A stretch of 64,000 nt of DNA from Kitasatospora albolonga (GCA_002082585.1 CP020563.1:4024001-4088000), one strand, 5' to 3'. Counted from the first letter of the stretch, positions 10,311-20,230 are shown. A program made the numbers and translations. Notes: generated from the sequence alone by a model not told the origin.

Positions 10311-11312
10311 ATGGAACTCCACGACATCTGGTTCGTGCTCATCGCCGTCCTCTGGATCGGCTACTTCTTCCTGGAGGGTTTCGACTTCGGCATCGGAGTC
10401 CTCACCAAGCTGCTCGCCCGGGACCGCAAGGAGCGGCGGGTCCTCATCAACACCATCGGGCCCGTCTGGGACGGCAACGAGGTCTGGCTGCTCACCGCGG
10501 GCGGCGCGACCTTCGCGGCCTTCCCCGAGTGGTACGCCACGCTGTTCTCCGGCTTCTACCTGCCGCTGCTGATCATCCTGCTCTGCCTGATCGTGCGGGG
10601 GGTCGCCTTCGAGTACCGCGCCAAGCGGAACGAGGAGCGGTGGCAGACGAACTGGGAGAACGCCATCTTCTGGACCTCGCTGATCCCCGCGGTGCTGTGG
10701 GGCGTGGCGTTCGGGAACATCGTGCGCGGGGTGAAGATCGACGCCGACATGGAGTACGTCGGCAACTTCTTCGACCTGCTGAACCCGTACGCGATCCTCG
10801 GCGGGCTCGTCACGCTCTTCCTCTTCACCTTCCACGGGGCGGTGTTCGCCGCGCTCAAGACCGCCGGGGACATCCGGGTCCGGGCGCGGGCCCTCGCCAT
10901 CAAGCTGGGCCTGGCCACGGCGGTGCTGGCGCTGGGCTTCCTGCTCTGGACCCAGGCCGTGAGCGGTGACCGCTGGAGCCTGGTGGCGCTGATCGTGGCG
11001 GTGGTGGCCCTGGTCGCGGCCATCGGGGCCATTGCCAAGGGGCGCGAGGGCTGGTCGTTCACGTTCTCGGGGCTGACGATCGTGGCGGCGGTGGCGATGC
11101 TCTTCCTGACGCTCTTCCCGAACGTCATGCCCTCCTCGCTGAACGAGGCGTGGAACCTCACGGTCACCAACGCCTCGTCCACGCCGTACACGCTGAAGAT
11201 CATGACCTGGTGTGCCGGTATCGCCACTCCCATGGTGCTGCTGTACCAGAGCTGGACGTACTGGGTGTTCCGCAAGCGGATCGGCACCCAGCACATCGCG
11301 GACGCGCACTGA
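10311..11312 (+). CDS. cydB: cytochrome bd oxidase subunit II
   Basis: 333 aa with eight to nine hydrophobic helices. Opens with MELHDIWFVLIAVLWIGYFF followed by EGFDFGIGVL, the family signature, and continues with GPVWDGNEVWLLTAGGATFAAFP and RGVAFEYR. Subunit II carries no haem but stabilises the dihaem centre in subunit I. It begins 18 bases after cydA with a GGAGCTGAGAG ribosome site, so the two are co-transcribed. Confidence 0.97.
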   Translation: MELHDIWFVLIAVLWIGYFFLEGFDFGIGVLTKLLARDRKERRVLINTIGPVWDGNEVWLLTAGGATFAAFPEWYATLFSGFYLPLLIILLCLIVRGVAFEYRAKRNEERWQTNWENAIFWTSLIPAVLWGVAFGNIVRGVKIDADMEYVGNFFDLLNPYAILGGLVTLFLFTFHGAVFAALKTAGDIRVRARALAIKLGLATAVLALGFLLWTQAVSGDRWSLVALIVAVVALVAAIGAIAKGREGWSFTFSGLTIVAAVAMLFLTLFPNVMPSSLNEAWNLTVTNASSTPYTLKIMTWCAGIATPMVLLYQSWTYWVFRKRIGTQHIADAH

Positions 11313-11335
11313 TCCGCACCGGCCCCGCCGGGCTG

Positions 11336-11351
11336 TGTTTCACGTGAAACA
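11336..11351. promoter_or_regulatory. parS centromere site (perfect)
   Basis: TGTTTCACGTGAAACA, an exact match to the 16-bp ParB-binding parS consensus, in the cydB-cydDC gap. In Streptomyces such sites cluster around oriC, where ParB loads to organise and segregate chromosomes during sporulation. Confidence 0.93.
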
Positions 11352-11406
11352 CAGCCCGGCCCGCCCTGTCGACCCTGCTGATCCCGACGATCCCGCTGCT
11401 GGGGGA

Positions 11407-11422
11407 TGTTTCACGTGAAACC
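11407..11422. promoter_or_regulatory. second parS site (15/16) overlapping the cydDC start
   Basis: TGTTTCACGTGAAACC, one base from consensus (last position), 71 bases after the first parS site. It overlaps the GTG start of cydDC, so ParB binding here would sit on the translation initiation region. Confidence 0.88.
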
Positions 11423-14400
11423 GATCGACCCGCGTCTGGTGCGGTACGCCCGAGCCACCCGCTTCTTCCTGGCGGCCGTGGTGGCCCTCGGCCTGGTCGG
11501 CGCCGCGCTGGTGATCGCTCAGGCGATGCTCATCGCCGAGATCGTGGTGGGCGGGTTCGAGGACGGGCTCACGGTCACCGAGCTCCGTACCCCACTGCTC
11601 CTGCTCGCGGCGGTCGCCGTCGGCCGCGCCCTGGTCGCCTGGCTCACCGAGCTGGCCGCCCACCGGGCGAGCGCGGCGGTCAAGTCGGAGCTGCGCGGCC
11701 GGCTCCTGGAGCGGGCCGCGCAGCTGGGTCCCGGCTGGCTCAGCGGACAGCGCACCGGCTCCCTGGTGGCGCTGGCGACCCGGGGGGTCGACGCGCTCGA
11801 CGACTACTTCGCGCGCTATCTGCCGCAGCTCGGGCTCGCGGTCGTCGTGCCGGTGGCGGTGCTCGCCAGGATCGTCACCGAGGACTGGGTCTCGGCGGCG
11901 ATCATCGTGGTCACCCTGCCGCTCATCCCCCTCTTCATGATCCTGATCGGCTGGGCCACCCAGTCCCGGATGGACCGGCAGTGGCAGCTGCTGTCCCGGC
12001 TCTCCGGCCACTTCCTGGACGTCGTCGCCGGACTGCCGACGCTCAAGGTCTTCGGCCGGGCCAAGGCCCAGGCCGAGTCGATCCGCACCATCACCTCGCA
12101 GTACCGCCGGGCCACCCTGCGCACCCTGCGGATCGCCTTCCTCTCCTCGTTCGCCCTGGAGCTGCTCGCGACCCTCTCGGTCGCCCTTGTCGCCGTGACC
12201 ATCGGGATGCGGCTCGTACACGGGGACCTCGATCTCTACACCGGTCTGGTGGTCCTGATCCTGGCCCCGGAGGCGTATCTGCCGATCCGGCAGGTCGGGG
12301 CGCAGTACCACGCGGCGGCGGAGGGGCTCTCGGCCGCCGAGGAGATCTTCGCGGTCCTGGAGACCGAGCCCCGGACGGCGGGCACCGAGGACGTGCCGGA
12401 GTCGCTGCGCCTGGAGCTGGCGGGCGTGACCGTACGCCACGAGGGCCGTACCGAACCCTCGCTGGACGCGGCCTCGCTCACCGTCGAGCCAGGGGAGACC
12501 GTCGCCCTGGTCGGCCCGAGCGGCGTCGGCAAGTCCACCCTCCTCAACGTGGTCCTGGGGTTCGCCGTACCCGACGGGGGACACGTCCGGGTCGGCGGCC
12601 GGGACCTCGCGGACGTGGACCCGGAGCGCTGGCGGAGCCGGATCGCCTGGGTCCCCCAGCGCCCGCACCTCTTCGCGGGGACGATCGCGGAGAACGTCCG
12701 CCTCGCCCGGCCCGACGCCGACGACGAGGCGGTGGTGGCGGCGCTGCGGGACGCGGGGGCGCACGACTTCGTCGCCGGGCTGCCCGAGAGGGAGCGGACC
12801 CTGCTGGGCGAGGACGGTGCCGGGCTCTCCGCAGGACAGCGCCAGCGCCTCGCCCTCGCCCGCGCCTTCCTCGCCGACCGGCCGCTCCTGCTGCTCGACG
12901 AGCCGACCGCGAGCCTGGACGGGGAGACGGAGGCGGGGATCGTCGACGCCGTACGGAGGCTGGCGGCGGGCCGGACCGTGCTGCTGGTCGTCCACCGCCC
13001 GGCGCTGCTCGCGGTGGCGGACCGGGTGGTGACGCTGGAGCCGCGGACGGTGGACGCCTCCGGGCCTGCCGCGACCGCCGCGCCCGGACTGCCCGTCCCG
13101 CAGCCCCTCGCGGGCGGTGAGCCGCTGGACGCGCGGCGCCCCGGGGATGTGCTGGCGGCGGCGGACCTGCTGGAGCCCGGGGACGTACGGGAGTTCGGGG
13201 GGCTGCTGAGCCCCGGGGACGTACGGGAGGCCGGCACCGTTCCGCTGCGGGAGACCGACGCCCGCAGCGGACGGGTCCTCGCCCGGGTCCGTGAGGCGGC
13301 GGGCGCGCAGCGCGGGCAGCTGGCCCTGGCGCTGCTGCTGGGCAGTCTGGCGGTGGGGTCGGCGGTGGGGCTCATGGCCGTCTCCGGCTGGCTGATCTCC
13401 CGCGCATCCGAACAGCCGCCGGTGCTCTACCTGATGATGGCGGTCACCGCGACGCGCGCCTTCGGTATCGGCCGGGCGGTCTTCCGGTACGCGGAGCGCC
13501 TGGTCTCCCACGACGCCGTGCTCAAGCTGCTCGCCGAGCTCCGGGTGGCCGTCTACCGGGGCCTCGAACGGGTCGCGCCCGCCGGGCTGCGCACGGTGCG
13601 CCGGGGCGACCTGCTCTCCCGGCTCGTCGCCGACGTGGACGCGCTCCAGGACTACTGGCTGCGCTGGCTGCTGCCCGCCGGGACCGCGCTCACCGTCTCG
13701 GTGGCCGCCGCCGGGTTCACCGGCTGGCTGCTGCCCGGGGCGGGCCTGGTCCTGGCGGCCGGTCTGCTGGTCGCCGGGGTCGGGGTGCCGCTGGTGAGCG
13801 GTGCCGTCGCCCGCCGTACGGAGCGTCAGCTGGCGCCCGCCCGCGCCGCCCTGGCCACCCGGGTCACCGATCTCCTCGGCGGTACGGCCGAGCTGACCGT
13901 CGCCGGGGCCCTCCCGGCCCGGCAGGCGCACATGCGGGCCGCCGACGGTCTGCTCACCCGGATCGCCTCCCGCGCGGCCACCGCGACGGCCCTCGGCGGC
14001 GGGCTCTCCGCCCTGGTCTGCGGGCTCACGGTGGTGGCCGCCGCGTCCGTCGCCGTTCCCGCCGTCAACGACGGGCGCCTCTCCGGCGTCGCGCTCGCGG
14101 TGGTGGTGCTGACCCCGCTCGCCGCCTTCGAGGCCGTCGCCGGACTGCCGCTCGCGGTGCAGTACCGCCAGCGGGTGCGGCGGAGCGCGGAGCGGGTGTT
14201 CGAGGTGCTCGACGCCCCCGTCCCCGTAAGGGAGCCCGCGGCCCCGGCCGATCCGCCCGCCTCCCCGTTCCCGCTGGAGGTGCGGGGGCTGACGGCCCGC
14301 TACCCGGGCGCGCACCGCGACGCGCTGGAGTCGCTCGACCTGACGCTGGTGCCGGGCCGCCGCATCGCGGTCGTCGGCCCCTCGGGCTCGGGCAAGACGA

Positions 14401-15023
14401 CGCTCGCGCAGGTCCTCCTCCGCTTCCTGGACGCGTCCTCGGGGACGTACAGCCTCGGCGGTGTGGCGGCGGCGGAGCTGGACGGCGACACCGTACGGCG
14501 CTCCGTCGGCCTGTGCGCCCAGGACGCCCATGTCTTCGACAGCTCGATCCGCGAGAACCTGCGCCTCGCCCGTACCGGTGCCACCGACGCGGAGTTGTAC
14601 GACGCCCTCGCGCGGGCCCGGCTGGACGTGTGGGTCCGCTCGCTGCCCGAGGGGCTCGACACCCCGGTGGGCGAGCACGGCGCCCGGCTCTCCGGCGGCC
14701 AGCGCCAGCGCCTCGCCCTGGCCCGCGCGCTGCTGGCCGACTTCCCGGTCCTCGTCCTGGACGAGCCGGCCGAGCACCTCGACCTCGCGACCGCCGACGC
14801 GCTCACCGCCGACCTGCTGGCCGCGACCGAGGGCCGGACGACCGTGCTGATCACCCACCGGCTGGCCGGGGTCGAGGCGGTCGACGAGGTGCTGGTGCTG
14901 GACGCGGGCCGGGTGGCGCAGCGCGGACCGTACGCGGAGCTCGCCGCCGAGGACGGTCCGCTGCGCCGGATGCTGGAGCGGGAGGCGGAGACGGTGGGGA
15001 CGGCAGAGACGGTGGGCGCTTGA
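11415..15023 (+). CDS. cydDC: fused CydD-CydC ABC exporter for cytochrome bd assembly
   Basis: 1202 aa from the GTG at 11415 (an ATG three codons upstream lies inside the parS site and is possible). Two complete ABC halves in one chain: CydD-like TM domain, Walker A GPSGVGKST (about 366), signature LSAGQRQRL (about 471), Walker B LLLLDEPTAS; then CydC-like TM domain, Walker A GPSGSGKTT (about 988), signature LSGGQRQRL (about 1092), Walker B LVLDEPAEH. E. coli has the halves as separate proteins; the fusion is usual in actinobacteria. Exports cysteine/glutathione-type reductant needed to assemble the oxidase. A short repeat, LEPGDVREFGGLLSPGDVRE, lies in the linker. Confidence 0.95.
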   Translation: MKPIDPRLVRYARATRFFLAAVVALGLVGAALVIAQAMLIAEIVVGGFEDGLTVTELRTPLLLLAAVAVGRALVAWLTELAAHRASAAVKSELRGRLLERAAQLGPGWLSGQRTGSLVALATRGVDALDDYFARYLPQLGLAVVVPVAVLARIVTEDWVSAAIIVVTLPLIPLFMILIGWATQSRMDRQWQLLSRLSGHFLDVVAGLPTLKVFGRAKAQAESIRTITSQYRRATLRTLRIAFLSSFALELLATLSVALVAVTIGMRLVHGDLDLYTGLVVLILAPEAYLPIRQVGAQYHAAAEGLSAAEEIFAVLETEPRTAGTEDVPESLRLELAGVTVRHEGRTEPSLDAASLTVEPGETVALVGPSGVGKSTLLNVVLGFAVPDGGHVRVGGRDLADVDPERWRSRIAWVPQRPHLFAGTIAENVRLARPDADDEAVVAALRDAGAHDFVAGLPERERTLLGEDGAGLSAGQRQRLALARAFLADRPLLLLDEPTASLDGETEAGIVDAVRRLAAGRTVLLVVHRPALLAVADRVVTLEPRTVDASGPAATAAPGLPVPQPLAGGEPLDARRPGDVLAAADLLEPGDVREFGGLLSPGDVREAGTVPLRETDARSGRVLARVREAAGAQRGQLALALLLGSLAVGSAVGLMAVSGWLISRASEQPPVLYLMMAVTATRAFGIGRAVFRYAERLVSHDAVLKLLAELRVAVYRGLERVAPAGLRTVRRGDLLSRLVADVDALQDYWLRWLLPAGTALTVSVAAAGFTGWLLPGAGLVLAAGLLVAGVGVPLVSGAVARRTERQLAPARAALATRVTDLLGGTAELTVAGALPARQAHMRAADGLLTRIASRAATATALGGGLSALVCGLTVVAAASVAVPAVNDGRLSGVALAVVVLTPLAAFEAVAGLPLAVQYRQRVRRSAERVFEVLDAPVPVREPAAPADPPASPFPLEVRGLTARYPGAHRDALESLDLTLVPGRRIAVVGPSGSGKTTLAQVLLRFLDASSGTYSLGGVAAAELDGDTVRRSVGLCAQDAHVFDSSIRENLRLARTGATDAELYDALARARLDVWVRSLPEGLDTPVGEHGARLSGGQRQRLALARALLADFPVLVLDEPAEHLDLATADALTADLLAATEGRTTVLITHRLAGVEAVDEVLVLDAGRVAQRGPYAELAAEDGPLRRMLEREAETVGTAETVGA

Positions 15024-15092
15024 GCGCGGTCGATGCCCAGCACGGAGAAACCCGACTTTCCTCCCCAATCGCCACTAATTAGGCTCAAGGGC

Positions 15093-16799
15093 ATGGCAGA
15101 GCCGGACCCGCAGGACTCACTCGATGCCGCCACGCAGGCCACCCGCAGCCTGAAGGGCCTCTCCACCGAGCTCACCGCCCGGGTTCCGCAGCTCCTGGAG
15201 GCGATGCGGACCGTCGGCACGGGGCTGGAGCTGCACTCCACCCTGGACCGGATCTGTGCGACCGCCGCCGAGCTCGCCCACGCCCGGTACGCGGCCATCG
15301 GCGTCGTCGACGAGGCGGGCGAGGGGCTCTCGGACTTCATCACCCACGGGGTCCCGGAGGAGGTCGCCCGGGCGATCGGGCGCAGACCCGACGGGCACCG
15401 GGGCCTCCTGGGTGCGCTGATCCACGACCCCGACCCCGTACGGCTGGCCGATCTGACCGGCGATCCGCGGTCCGCCGGGTTCCCGCCCGGCCACCCCCGG
15501 ATGCGGAGCTTCCTCGGGGTGCCGATCCGGGTCCAGGGGGAGATCTTCGGCAACCTCTACCTGACCGAGAAGGAGGGCGGCGGCGAGTTCAGCGACTACG
15601 ACCTGCACATGGTGCGGGTGCTCGCCACCGAGGCCGGGATCGCCATCGGCAACGCCCGGCTCTACGAGGCGGCGCGCCAGCGGGAGCGCTGGATCGACGG
15701 GTCGGTGGCGGTGACCACCGCGCTCCTGTCGGGCGGGGACGCCGACGACGCGCTCTCGGTCGTCGCCGAACAGGCCCGCCACCTGGCCGATTCGGCGGCC
15801 GGGATCGTGCTGCTGCCCACGGAGGAGGGCGGTTTGGAGATCGTCGCCGTCTCCGCCGACGACCCCTCGTCCTCGCTCGGGGTGATCATCCCGGCCGGTT
15901 CCACGGTGGTGGCGAAGCTGCTGGCGGGCGAGGCGGTCTTCATCGACGACTCGGCCACCGACAGCCGGATGGTGACGAGGCTGGCCGGCCGGTTCGGTCC
16001 GAGCATGCTGCTGCCGCTCCAGAGCGGCGGCCGGGTGCTCGGCGCCCTGGCCACACCCCGGGCGCGGGGCGAGCGCCCGTTCAGCCGGACCGAGCGGACG
16101 CTCGCCACCCAGTTCGCCTCGCAGGCCGCCCTCGCGCTGATGATGGCCGAGGCACAGCGGGACCGGGAGCGGCTCGCGGTCTACGAGGACCGCGACCGGA
16201 TCGCCCGCGACCTCCACGACCTCGTCATCCAGCGGCTGTTCGCCACCGGCATGATGCTGGAGAGCGCCCAGCGCCGGTCGGTGGTCCCCGAGGTGCGGAC
16301 GGGGGTGGGCCGGGCGGTCGACGAGCTGGACGTGACCATCCAGGAGATCCGTACGGCCATCTTCGCGCTCCAGCAGGAACCGGCCGAGGCCCCGTCGGGG
16401 CTCCGCACCCGCGTCCTGCGGGAGATCAACATGGCGGCCGTCCCGCTCGGCTTCAAGCCCTCGCACCGCTTCCTGGGCGCCGTCGACGCGCTCGTCGGCG
16501 AGCTGACCGGCAAGAACCTCGTCGCCGCCCTGCGCGAGGCCCTCTCCAACGCCTTCCGGCACGCCGGGGCCTCGGTGATCGACGTGGTCGTCGACGCCAC
16601 GGCGACCCTGCCGGACGGCCGGGCCGCCGTACGCCTCTCGGTGGCCGACGACGGGGTGGGCATCCCGGAGGGCGGGCGCCGCAGCGGGCTGCGCAATCTG
16701 GCCCGCCGGGCGGAGTCGCTGGGCGGGTCGAGCCGGATCGCCCCGGGGATCGGGGAGGACGGGGGCGGTACGACGGTGGTGTGGGAGGCGCCGCTGTGA
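15093..16799 (+). CDS. two-GAF sensor histidine kinase, DevS/DosT-like
   Basis: 568 aa from the ATG at 15093 (AAGGGC just upstream). N-terminal GAF domain (about 50-200), second GAF (about 205-360), HisKA_3 dimerisation box ERDRIARDLHDLVIQRLF with the phospho-acceptor His at about 374, and a HATPase domain (ALREALSNAFRHAGAS, VADDGVGIPEGG, RSGLRNLARRAESLGG). Mycobacterial DevS/DosT bind haem in GAF-A and sense oxygen or redox state; whether this one binds haem cannot be seen. The position right after the bd oxidase genes fits redox sensing. No response regulator is adjacent, so the partner is elsewhere. Confidence 0.92.
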   Translation: MAEPDPQDSLDAATQATRSLKGLSTELTARVPQLLEAMRTVGTGLELHSTLDRICATAAELAHARYAAIGVVDEAGEGLSDFITHGVPEEVARAIGRRPDGHRGLLGALIHDPDPVRLADLTGDPRSAGFPPGHPRMRSFLGVPIRVQGEIFGNLYLTEKEGGGEFSDYDLHMVRVLATEAGIAIGNARLYEAARQRERWIDGSVAVTTALLSGGDADDALSVVAEQARHLADSAAGIVLLPTEEGGLEIVAVSADDPSSSLGVIIPAGSTVVAKLLAGEAVFIDDSATDSRMVTRLAGRFGPSMLLPLQSGGRVLGALATPRARGERPFSRTERTLATQFASQAALALMMAEAQRDRERLAVYEDRDRIARDLHDLVIQRLFATGMMLESAQRRSVVPEVRTGVGRAVDELDVTIQEIRTAIFALQQEPAEAPSGLRTRVLREINMAAVPLGFKPSHRFLGAVDALVGELTGKNLVAALREALSNAFRHAGASVIDVVVDATATLPDGRAAVRLSVADDGVGIPEGGRRSGLRNLARRAESLGGSSRIAPGIGEDGGGTTVVWEAPL

Positions 16800-16849
16800 G
16801 CTCCGGGGACGAGCCTCAGGGGGACCGTGTGAGCTTCAGGAGCGGGGGA

Positions 16850-17695
16850 TCAGCGGGCGGCGAGAATCCGCTCGATGACCACGGCCACCCCGTCCTCCTC
16901 GTTGGTGCCGGTCCGCCCCGAAGCGGCGGCCAGGGCGGCGGGATGCGCGTTGCCCATCGCGTACGAGGTACCGGCCCAGCCGAGCATCTCGACATCGTTG
17001 GGCATGTCGCCGAAGGCGACCACCTCGGCGGCCGAGATGCCGCGCTCGGCACAACAGGCGGCGAGCGTACTGGCCTTGGAGACCCCGAGCCCGCTGACCT
17101 CCAGGAGCGCGGTGGGGCTGGACCGGGTGATGGACGCCTGCTCCCCGGAGACCGTACGGGCCAGCGAGAGGAAGGCGTCCGGCGGCATCTCGGTGTGGTG
17201 GGCGAGGAGTTTGAGTACGGGGGCGCCCTCGCCCGGTACGTCCTCGTGCAGCAGCTTCTCGGCGACGGCGACCGCGGCGCCCGGGTCCAGGTGGAAGGGC
17301 GGGTAGGACGGCTCGTAGTTGATGCCGGTGGTCAGCTCGACGGCGAAGGAGGTGCCGGGAGCGGCGTCGCGCAGGGCGCGCACGACGTGCAGGGCGTCCC
17401 CGCGCTCCAGCGGCCGTACGGTGAGCAGCCCGCCGTCCGCCCGCAGGTCGGTGACCACCGCGCCGTTGGCGCAGATCGCCAGCCCGTGGCCCTGCACATG
17501 GTCGCTGACGACGTCCATCCACCGGGCCGGCCGGCCGGTCACGAAGAAGACCTCGATCCCCGCCTCCTCGGCCGCCGCGAGCGCGGCGACGGTGCGCGCC
17601 GAGAGCGTCTTGTCGTCGCGCAGCAGGGTGCCGTCGAGGTCGGTCGCGATCAGCCGGGTCACGGCGGGCAGAGGCGCATCGGTAGCTGAGGTCAC
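16850..17695 (-). CDS. HAD-superfamily (Cof-type) phosphatase
   Basis: 281 aa from the GTG at 17695 (GGCGGG upstream). HAD motif I DLDGTLL (nucleophile Asp in [16 protein letters not shown]), motif II in FFVTGRPARW, the conserved Lys in VSKASTLAACC, and motif IV FGDMPNDVEML. A C2-type cap lies between motifs II and III. Acts on small phosphorylated metabolites; substrate not predictable. It converges on the sensor kinase and has a paralogue at 29527-30354 in this window. Confidence 0.88.
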   Translation of the reverse strand: MTSATDAPLPAVTRLIATDLDGTLLRDDKTLSARTVAALAAAEEAGIEVFFVTGRPARWMDVVSDHVQGHGLAICANGAVVTDLRADGGLLTVRPLERGDALHVVRALRDAAPGTSFAVELTTGINYEPSYPPFHLDPGAAVAVAEKLLHEDVPGEGAPVLKLLAHHTEMPPDAFLSLARTVSGEQASITRSSPTALLEVSGLGVSKASTLAACCAERGISAAEVVAFGDMPNDVEMLGWAGTSYAMGNAHPAALAAASGRTGTNEEDGVAVVIERILAAR

Positions 17696-17822
17696 CCCGC
17701 CATTCTCGCCCACCGGGGTGCACGTGCGTGCGGAGGGGCGCACATGTGAGTGGGTGCGCCTCTGAGCTGCGGAACGTTCCTCAGGCATATGCCAAGGGGG
17801 TGCGGGCGCGTCACCGCAAGGC

Positions 17823-19109
17823 TCACTCCTTCGGCAGGGTGACCTTCTCGGGCCCGCAGCCGATCCGCTCCGCCTCGGCGGCGACGTAGGCGGGCAGGAG
17901 GTCGCGGGTGTACCGGTAGCGGGAGTCCGCGCTCTTCAGCTGCTCCACCATGAACACCACGCGCCCGCTCCGGCAGTCCTTCTCGTAGACCGCACGGGTC
18001 GTGCCGAGCGTTCCGCGCCCCTTGGTGCCCCTGAGGTACGGGCCGCCGTCGAACAGGTCCCTGGTGAAGACGTTCGCGGTGAGGGGTTCGACCACGGTCG
18101 TGAACCGTACGGACGCCCGGCCGCGGCCGTAGGTGCCCTCGCAGACCCGGGCCGGGCCGCCGTCACCGGCCACCGTGCGCGTGGTGGTCAGCGACTTTCG
18201 GTGGCGGTCGGGCAGGACGAACCCCTCAATCCCGCAGAACGCCCGGGGATCGGCGTCGGTCCAGTCGACGGGGTCGGCCAGCTCGCCGGGGGCGGGGTAG
18301 GCGCCGGAGCAGTCGAAGTCGCGCATGACGCCGTTCGCCACCGCCACCACCGCGCTGGCGAGCGCGGACCGCTCGGCCGGGTCGTACGCCGAGTCGAGGT
18401 CCAGGCTCGCGTGACCCCTTCCCGCGTCGACCACGGCCGGGCCGCTGTCCCCGCCCCCGGTGCAGCTCTGCGGCAGGGCTATCCAGGCGCGCATGCCCGA
18501 GGCCATGCCGGGCAGCCCCTCCCCCAGCGGTGCCATGTTCGCCGCGAGGAACTCCGCGGGCCATGTGCGGCTGTCGGTGCCGAAGGTGGCGTCCAGCCTG
18601 CGGACATGGACGGTCACCTGCCGGGCGGCCCTCTCCTCGCCGCGCACCTCGCCGTAGCCCGTGATCCGGCACTGCCCGTACGCGAGCCTCTGGCCCTCGG
18701 GGTCGGGCCGGAGGGACTGCTCCTCGACCTCGGTCCTGCGGTCGCCGAAGAGGGCCGTCATGGCGGAGCCGTCGAGGGAGTCCCAGCACGGCCGGGGCCC
18801 GACGAGCGGCAGCGTGTCCGTCCGCCAGGCCACGACACCGGCGCCGAGCAGCGCGCCGACCAGCCCGGCGACGGTGACGGTCCGGACCGTACGGTTGCGC
18901 AGGAACCGCCCCAGCCGGGAGCGCCGTACCGGGGCGGGCCCGGTGTTTCCGGCGGCCGTCTCCGTGCCCTGACGAGGGCTCTCTCCCGGCACCGCGTCGG
19001 GTGGCGTGCCGCCGGAGCCCTCGCCCGTACCCTCGGGCCTTCCGCCCGCTGCCCCGGTCCCGTCCCGGTGGCCGTTGTCCTCGCTGCCGCTGCCTGCCCT
19101 CACGTGCAT
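17823..19109 (-). CDS. membrane-anchored hypothetical protein
   Basis: 428 aa from the ATG at 19109, which has GCAGGGGGA directly upstream. The first ~75 residues are Gly/Pro/Thr-rich and disordered. A basic stretch (RRSRLGRFLRNRTVR) and one membrane helix (about 80-100, VTVAGLVGALLGAGVVAW) follow, so the ~325-residue remainder is probably outside. That domain has several cysteines (PCWDSLDG, YGQCRITGYG, DFDCSGAYP, FCGIEGFV, VCEGTYG, DCRSGRVVFMVEQ, RIGCGPEKV) that look paired. I do not recognise a function; such proteins are common in Streptomyces. Confidence 0.78.
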   Translation of the reverse strand: MHVRAGSGSEDNGHRDGTGAAGGRPEGTGEGSGGTPPDAVPGESPRQGTETAAGNTGPAPVRRSRLGRFLRNRTVRTVTVAGLVGALLGAGVVAWRTDTLPLVGPRPCWDSLDGSAMTALFGDRRTEVEEQSLRPDPEGQRLAYGQCRITGYGEVRGEERAARQVTVHVRRLDATFGTDSRTWPAEFLAANMAPLGEGLPGMASGMRAWIALPQSCTGGGDSGPAVVDAGRGHASLDLDSAYDPAERSALASAVVAVANGVMRDFDCSGAYPAPGELADPVDWTDADPRAFCGIEGFVLPDRHRKSLTTTRTVAGDGGPARVCEGTYGRGRASVRFTTVVEPLTANVFTRDLFDGGPYLRGTKGRGTLGTTRAVYEKDCRSGRVVFMVEQLKSADSRYRYTRDLLPAYVAAEAERIGCGPEKVTLPKE

Positions 19110-19336
19110 TCCCCCTGCTCCCGGCCCCCGCCGGCTCCCGATCACGCGTCTGCTGCCGTCCAGCTCTATCCTCCGGAGTCCGCGGAAGTCCAACTCCGGG
19201 CGGGGCGCGACCAGTAGCGGAGCTGCTCGGGCGGCCTCGGGGTGATTCCCGGCGCCTGCTCGGGCTGGCCCCGGTGCGGGGTCCCCGGCGCCCGCTCCCG
19301 CGGCAGGCCCGGGGGAGCGGGCGTATCGTCGGGGCC

Positions 19337-20230
19337 ATGCGTCTGAGCACGGTGATCCTCCCCATCCACCGGTGGGCCGAAGGGCAGAAGATCTGGCGGC
19401 GGGCCGAAGACCTCGGGTTCCACACCGCGTACACGTACGACCACCTCTCCTGGCGGTCCTTCCGGGAGCGGACCTGGTTCGGGGCCCTCCCCACCCTCAC
19501 CGCCGCCGCGACCGCCACGCGACGGCTGCGGCTCGGCACCCTGGTCACCTCGCCGAACTTCCGGCACCCCGTGACCCTGGCCAAGGAGCTGATCTCCCTG
19601 GACGACATCTCGGGCGGCCGGATCACCCTCGGCATCGGCGCCGGAGGCAGCGGGTTCGACGCCACCGCGCTGGGCCAGGACGCCTGGACCCCGAGGGAGC
19701 GCGCCGACCGCTTCGGCGAGTTCGTCCCGCTGCTGGACCGGCTGCTCACCGAGGACGCGGTGACCCACCACGGAACGCACTACTCCGCCGTGGAGGCCCG
19801 CAACATCCCGGGCTGCGTCCAGCGCCCCCGGCTCCCCTTCGCGGTCGCCGCGACCGGCCCGCGCGGGCTGAGGCTGGCCGCCCGCCACGGGCAGGCGTGG
19901 GTCACCACCGGCGACCCGAAGCTGTACGAGGAGGGCACCCCGGAACAGTCGGTGCAGGCCCTACGGGACCAGAACAAGAGGCTCGACGCGGCCTGCGAGG
20001 AGGTCGGAAGGGACGCCTCCGGGCTGGAGCGCATTCTGCTCACCGGCTTCACACCCGACCGCAACGCCCCGCTGGAGTCGGTGGACGCCTTCGTCGACTT
20101 CGCGGGCCGCCACGCGGAGCTGGGGTTCACCGAGATCGCCGTCCACGCCCCGATCCCGGACTCCGACTTCGCCATCGATCCGGCCGTCTACGAGCGCATC
20201 GCGACCGAGGCGCCCGCCCAGCTGGCCTGA
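19337..20230 (+). CDS. LLM-class F420-dependent oxidoreductase
   Basis: 297 aa from the ATG at 19337. Luciferase-like TIM barrel: MRLSTVILPIHRWAEG, YTYDHLSWR, GTLVTSPNFRHP, LAKELISLDDISGGRITLGIGAGGSGFD, TPRERADRFGEFVPLLDRLL, RPRLPFAVAATGPRGLRLAARHG. The DDISGGR and GIGAGG blocks are the family's cofactor/phosphate-binding hallmarks. Most actinobacterial members use F420 rather than FMN. Substrate unknown. Converges on kptA, with 10 bases between stops. Confidence 0.88.
   Translation: MRLSTVILPIHRWAEGQKIWRRAEDLGFHTAYTYDHLSWRSFRERTWFGALPTLTAAATATRRLRLGTLVTSPNFRHPVTLAKELISLDDISGGRITLGIGAGGSGFDATALGQDAWTPRERADRFGEFVPLLDRLLTEDAVTHHGTHYSAVEARNIPGCVQRPRLPFAVAATGPRGLRLAARHGQAWVTTGDPKLYEEGTPEQSVQALRDQNKRLDAACEEVGRDASGLERILLTGFTPDRNAPLESVDAFVDFAGRHAELGFTEIAVHAPIPDSDFAIDPAVYERIATEAPAQLA

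Noticed and set aside
8751..11309. 852-codon open frame antisense to cydA-cydB
   Set aside because: Shadow of two confidently recognised oxidase genes; biased Glu/His/Arg/Gly sequence with no motif.
11340..15068. 1242-codon open frame antisense to cydDC
   Set aside because: Very GC-rich DNA leaves long stop-free shadow frames; composition is Arg/Gly/Pro/Gln-rich and no domain is seen, whereas the plus strand has two complete ABC ATPases.
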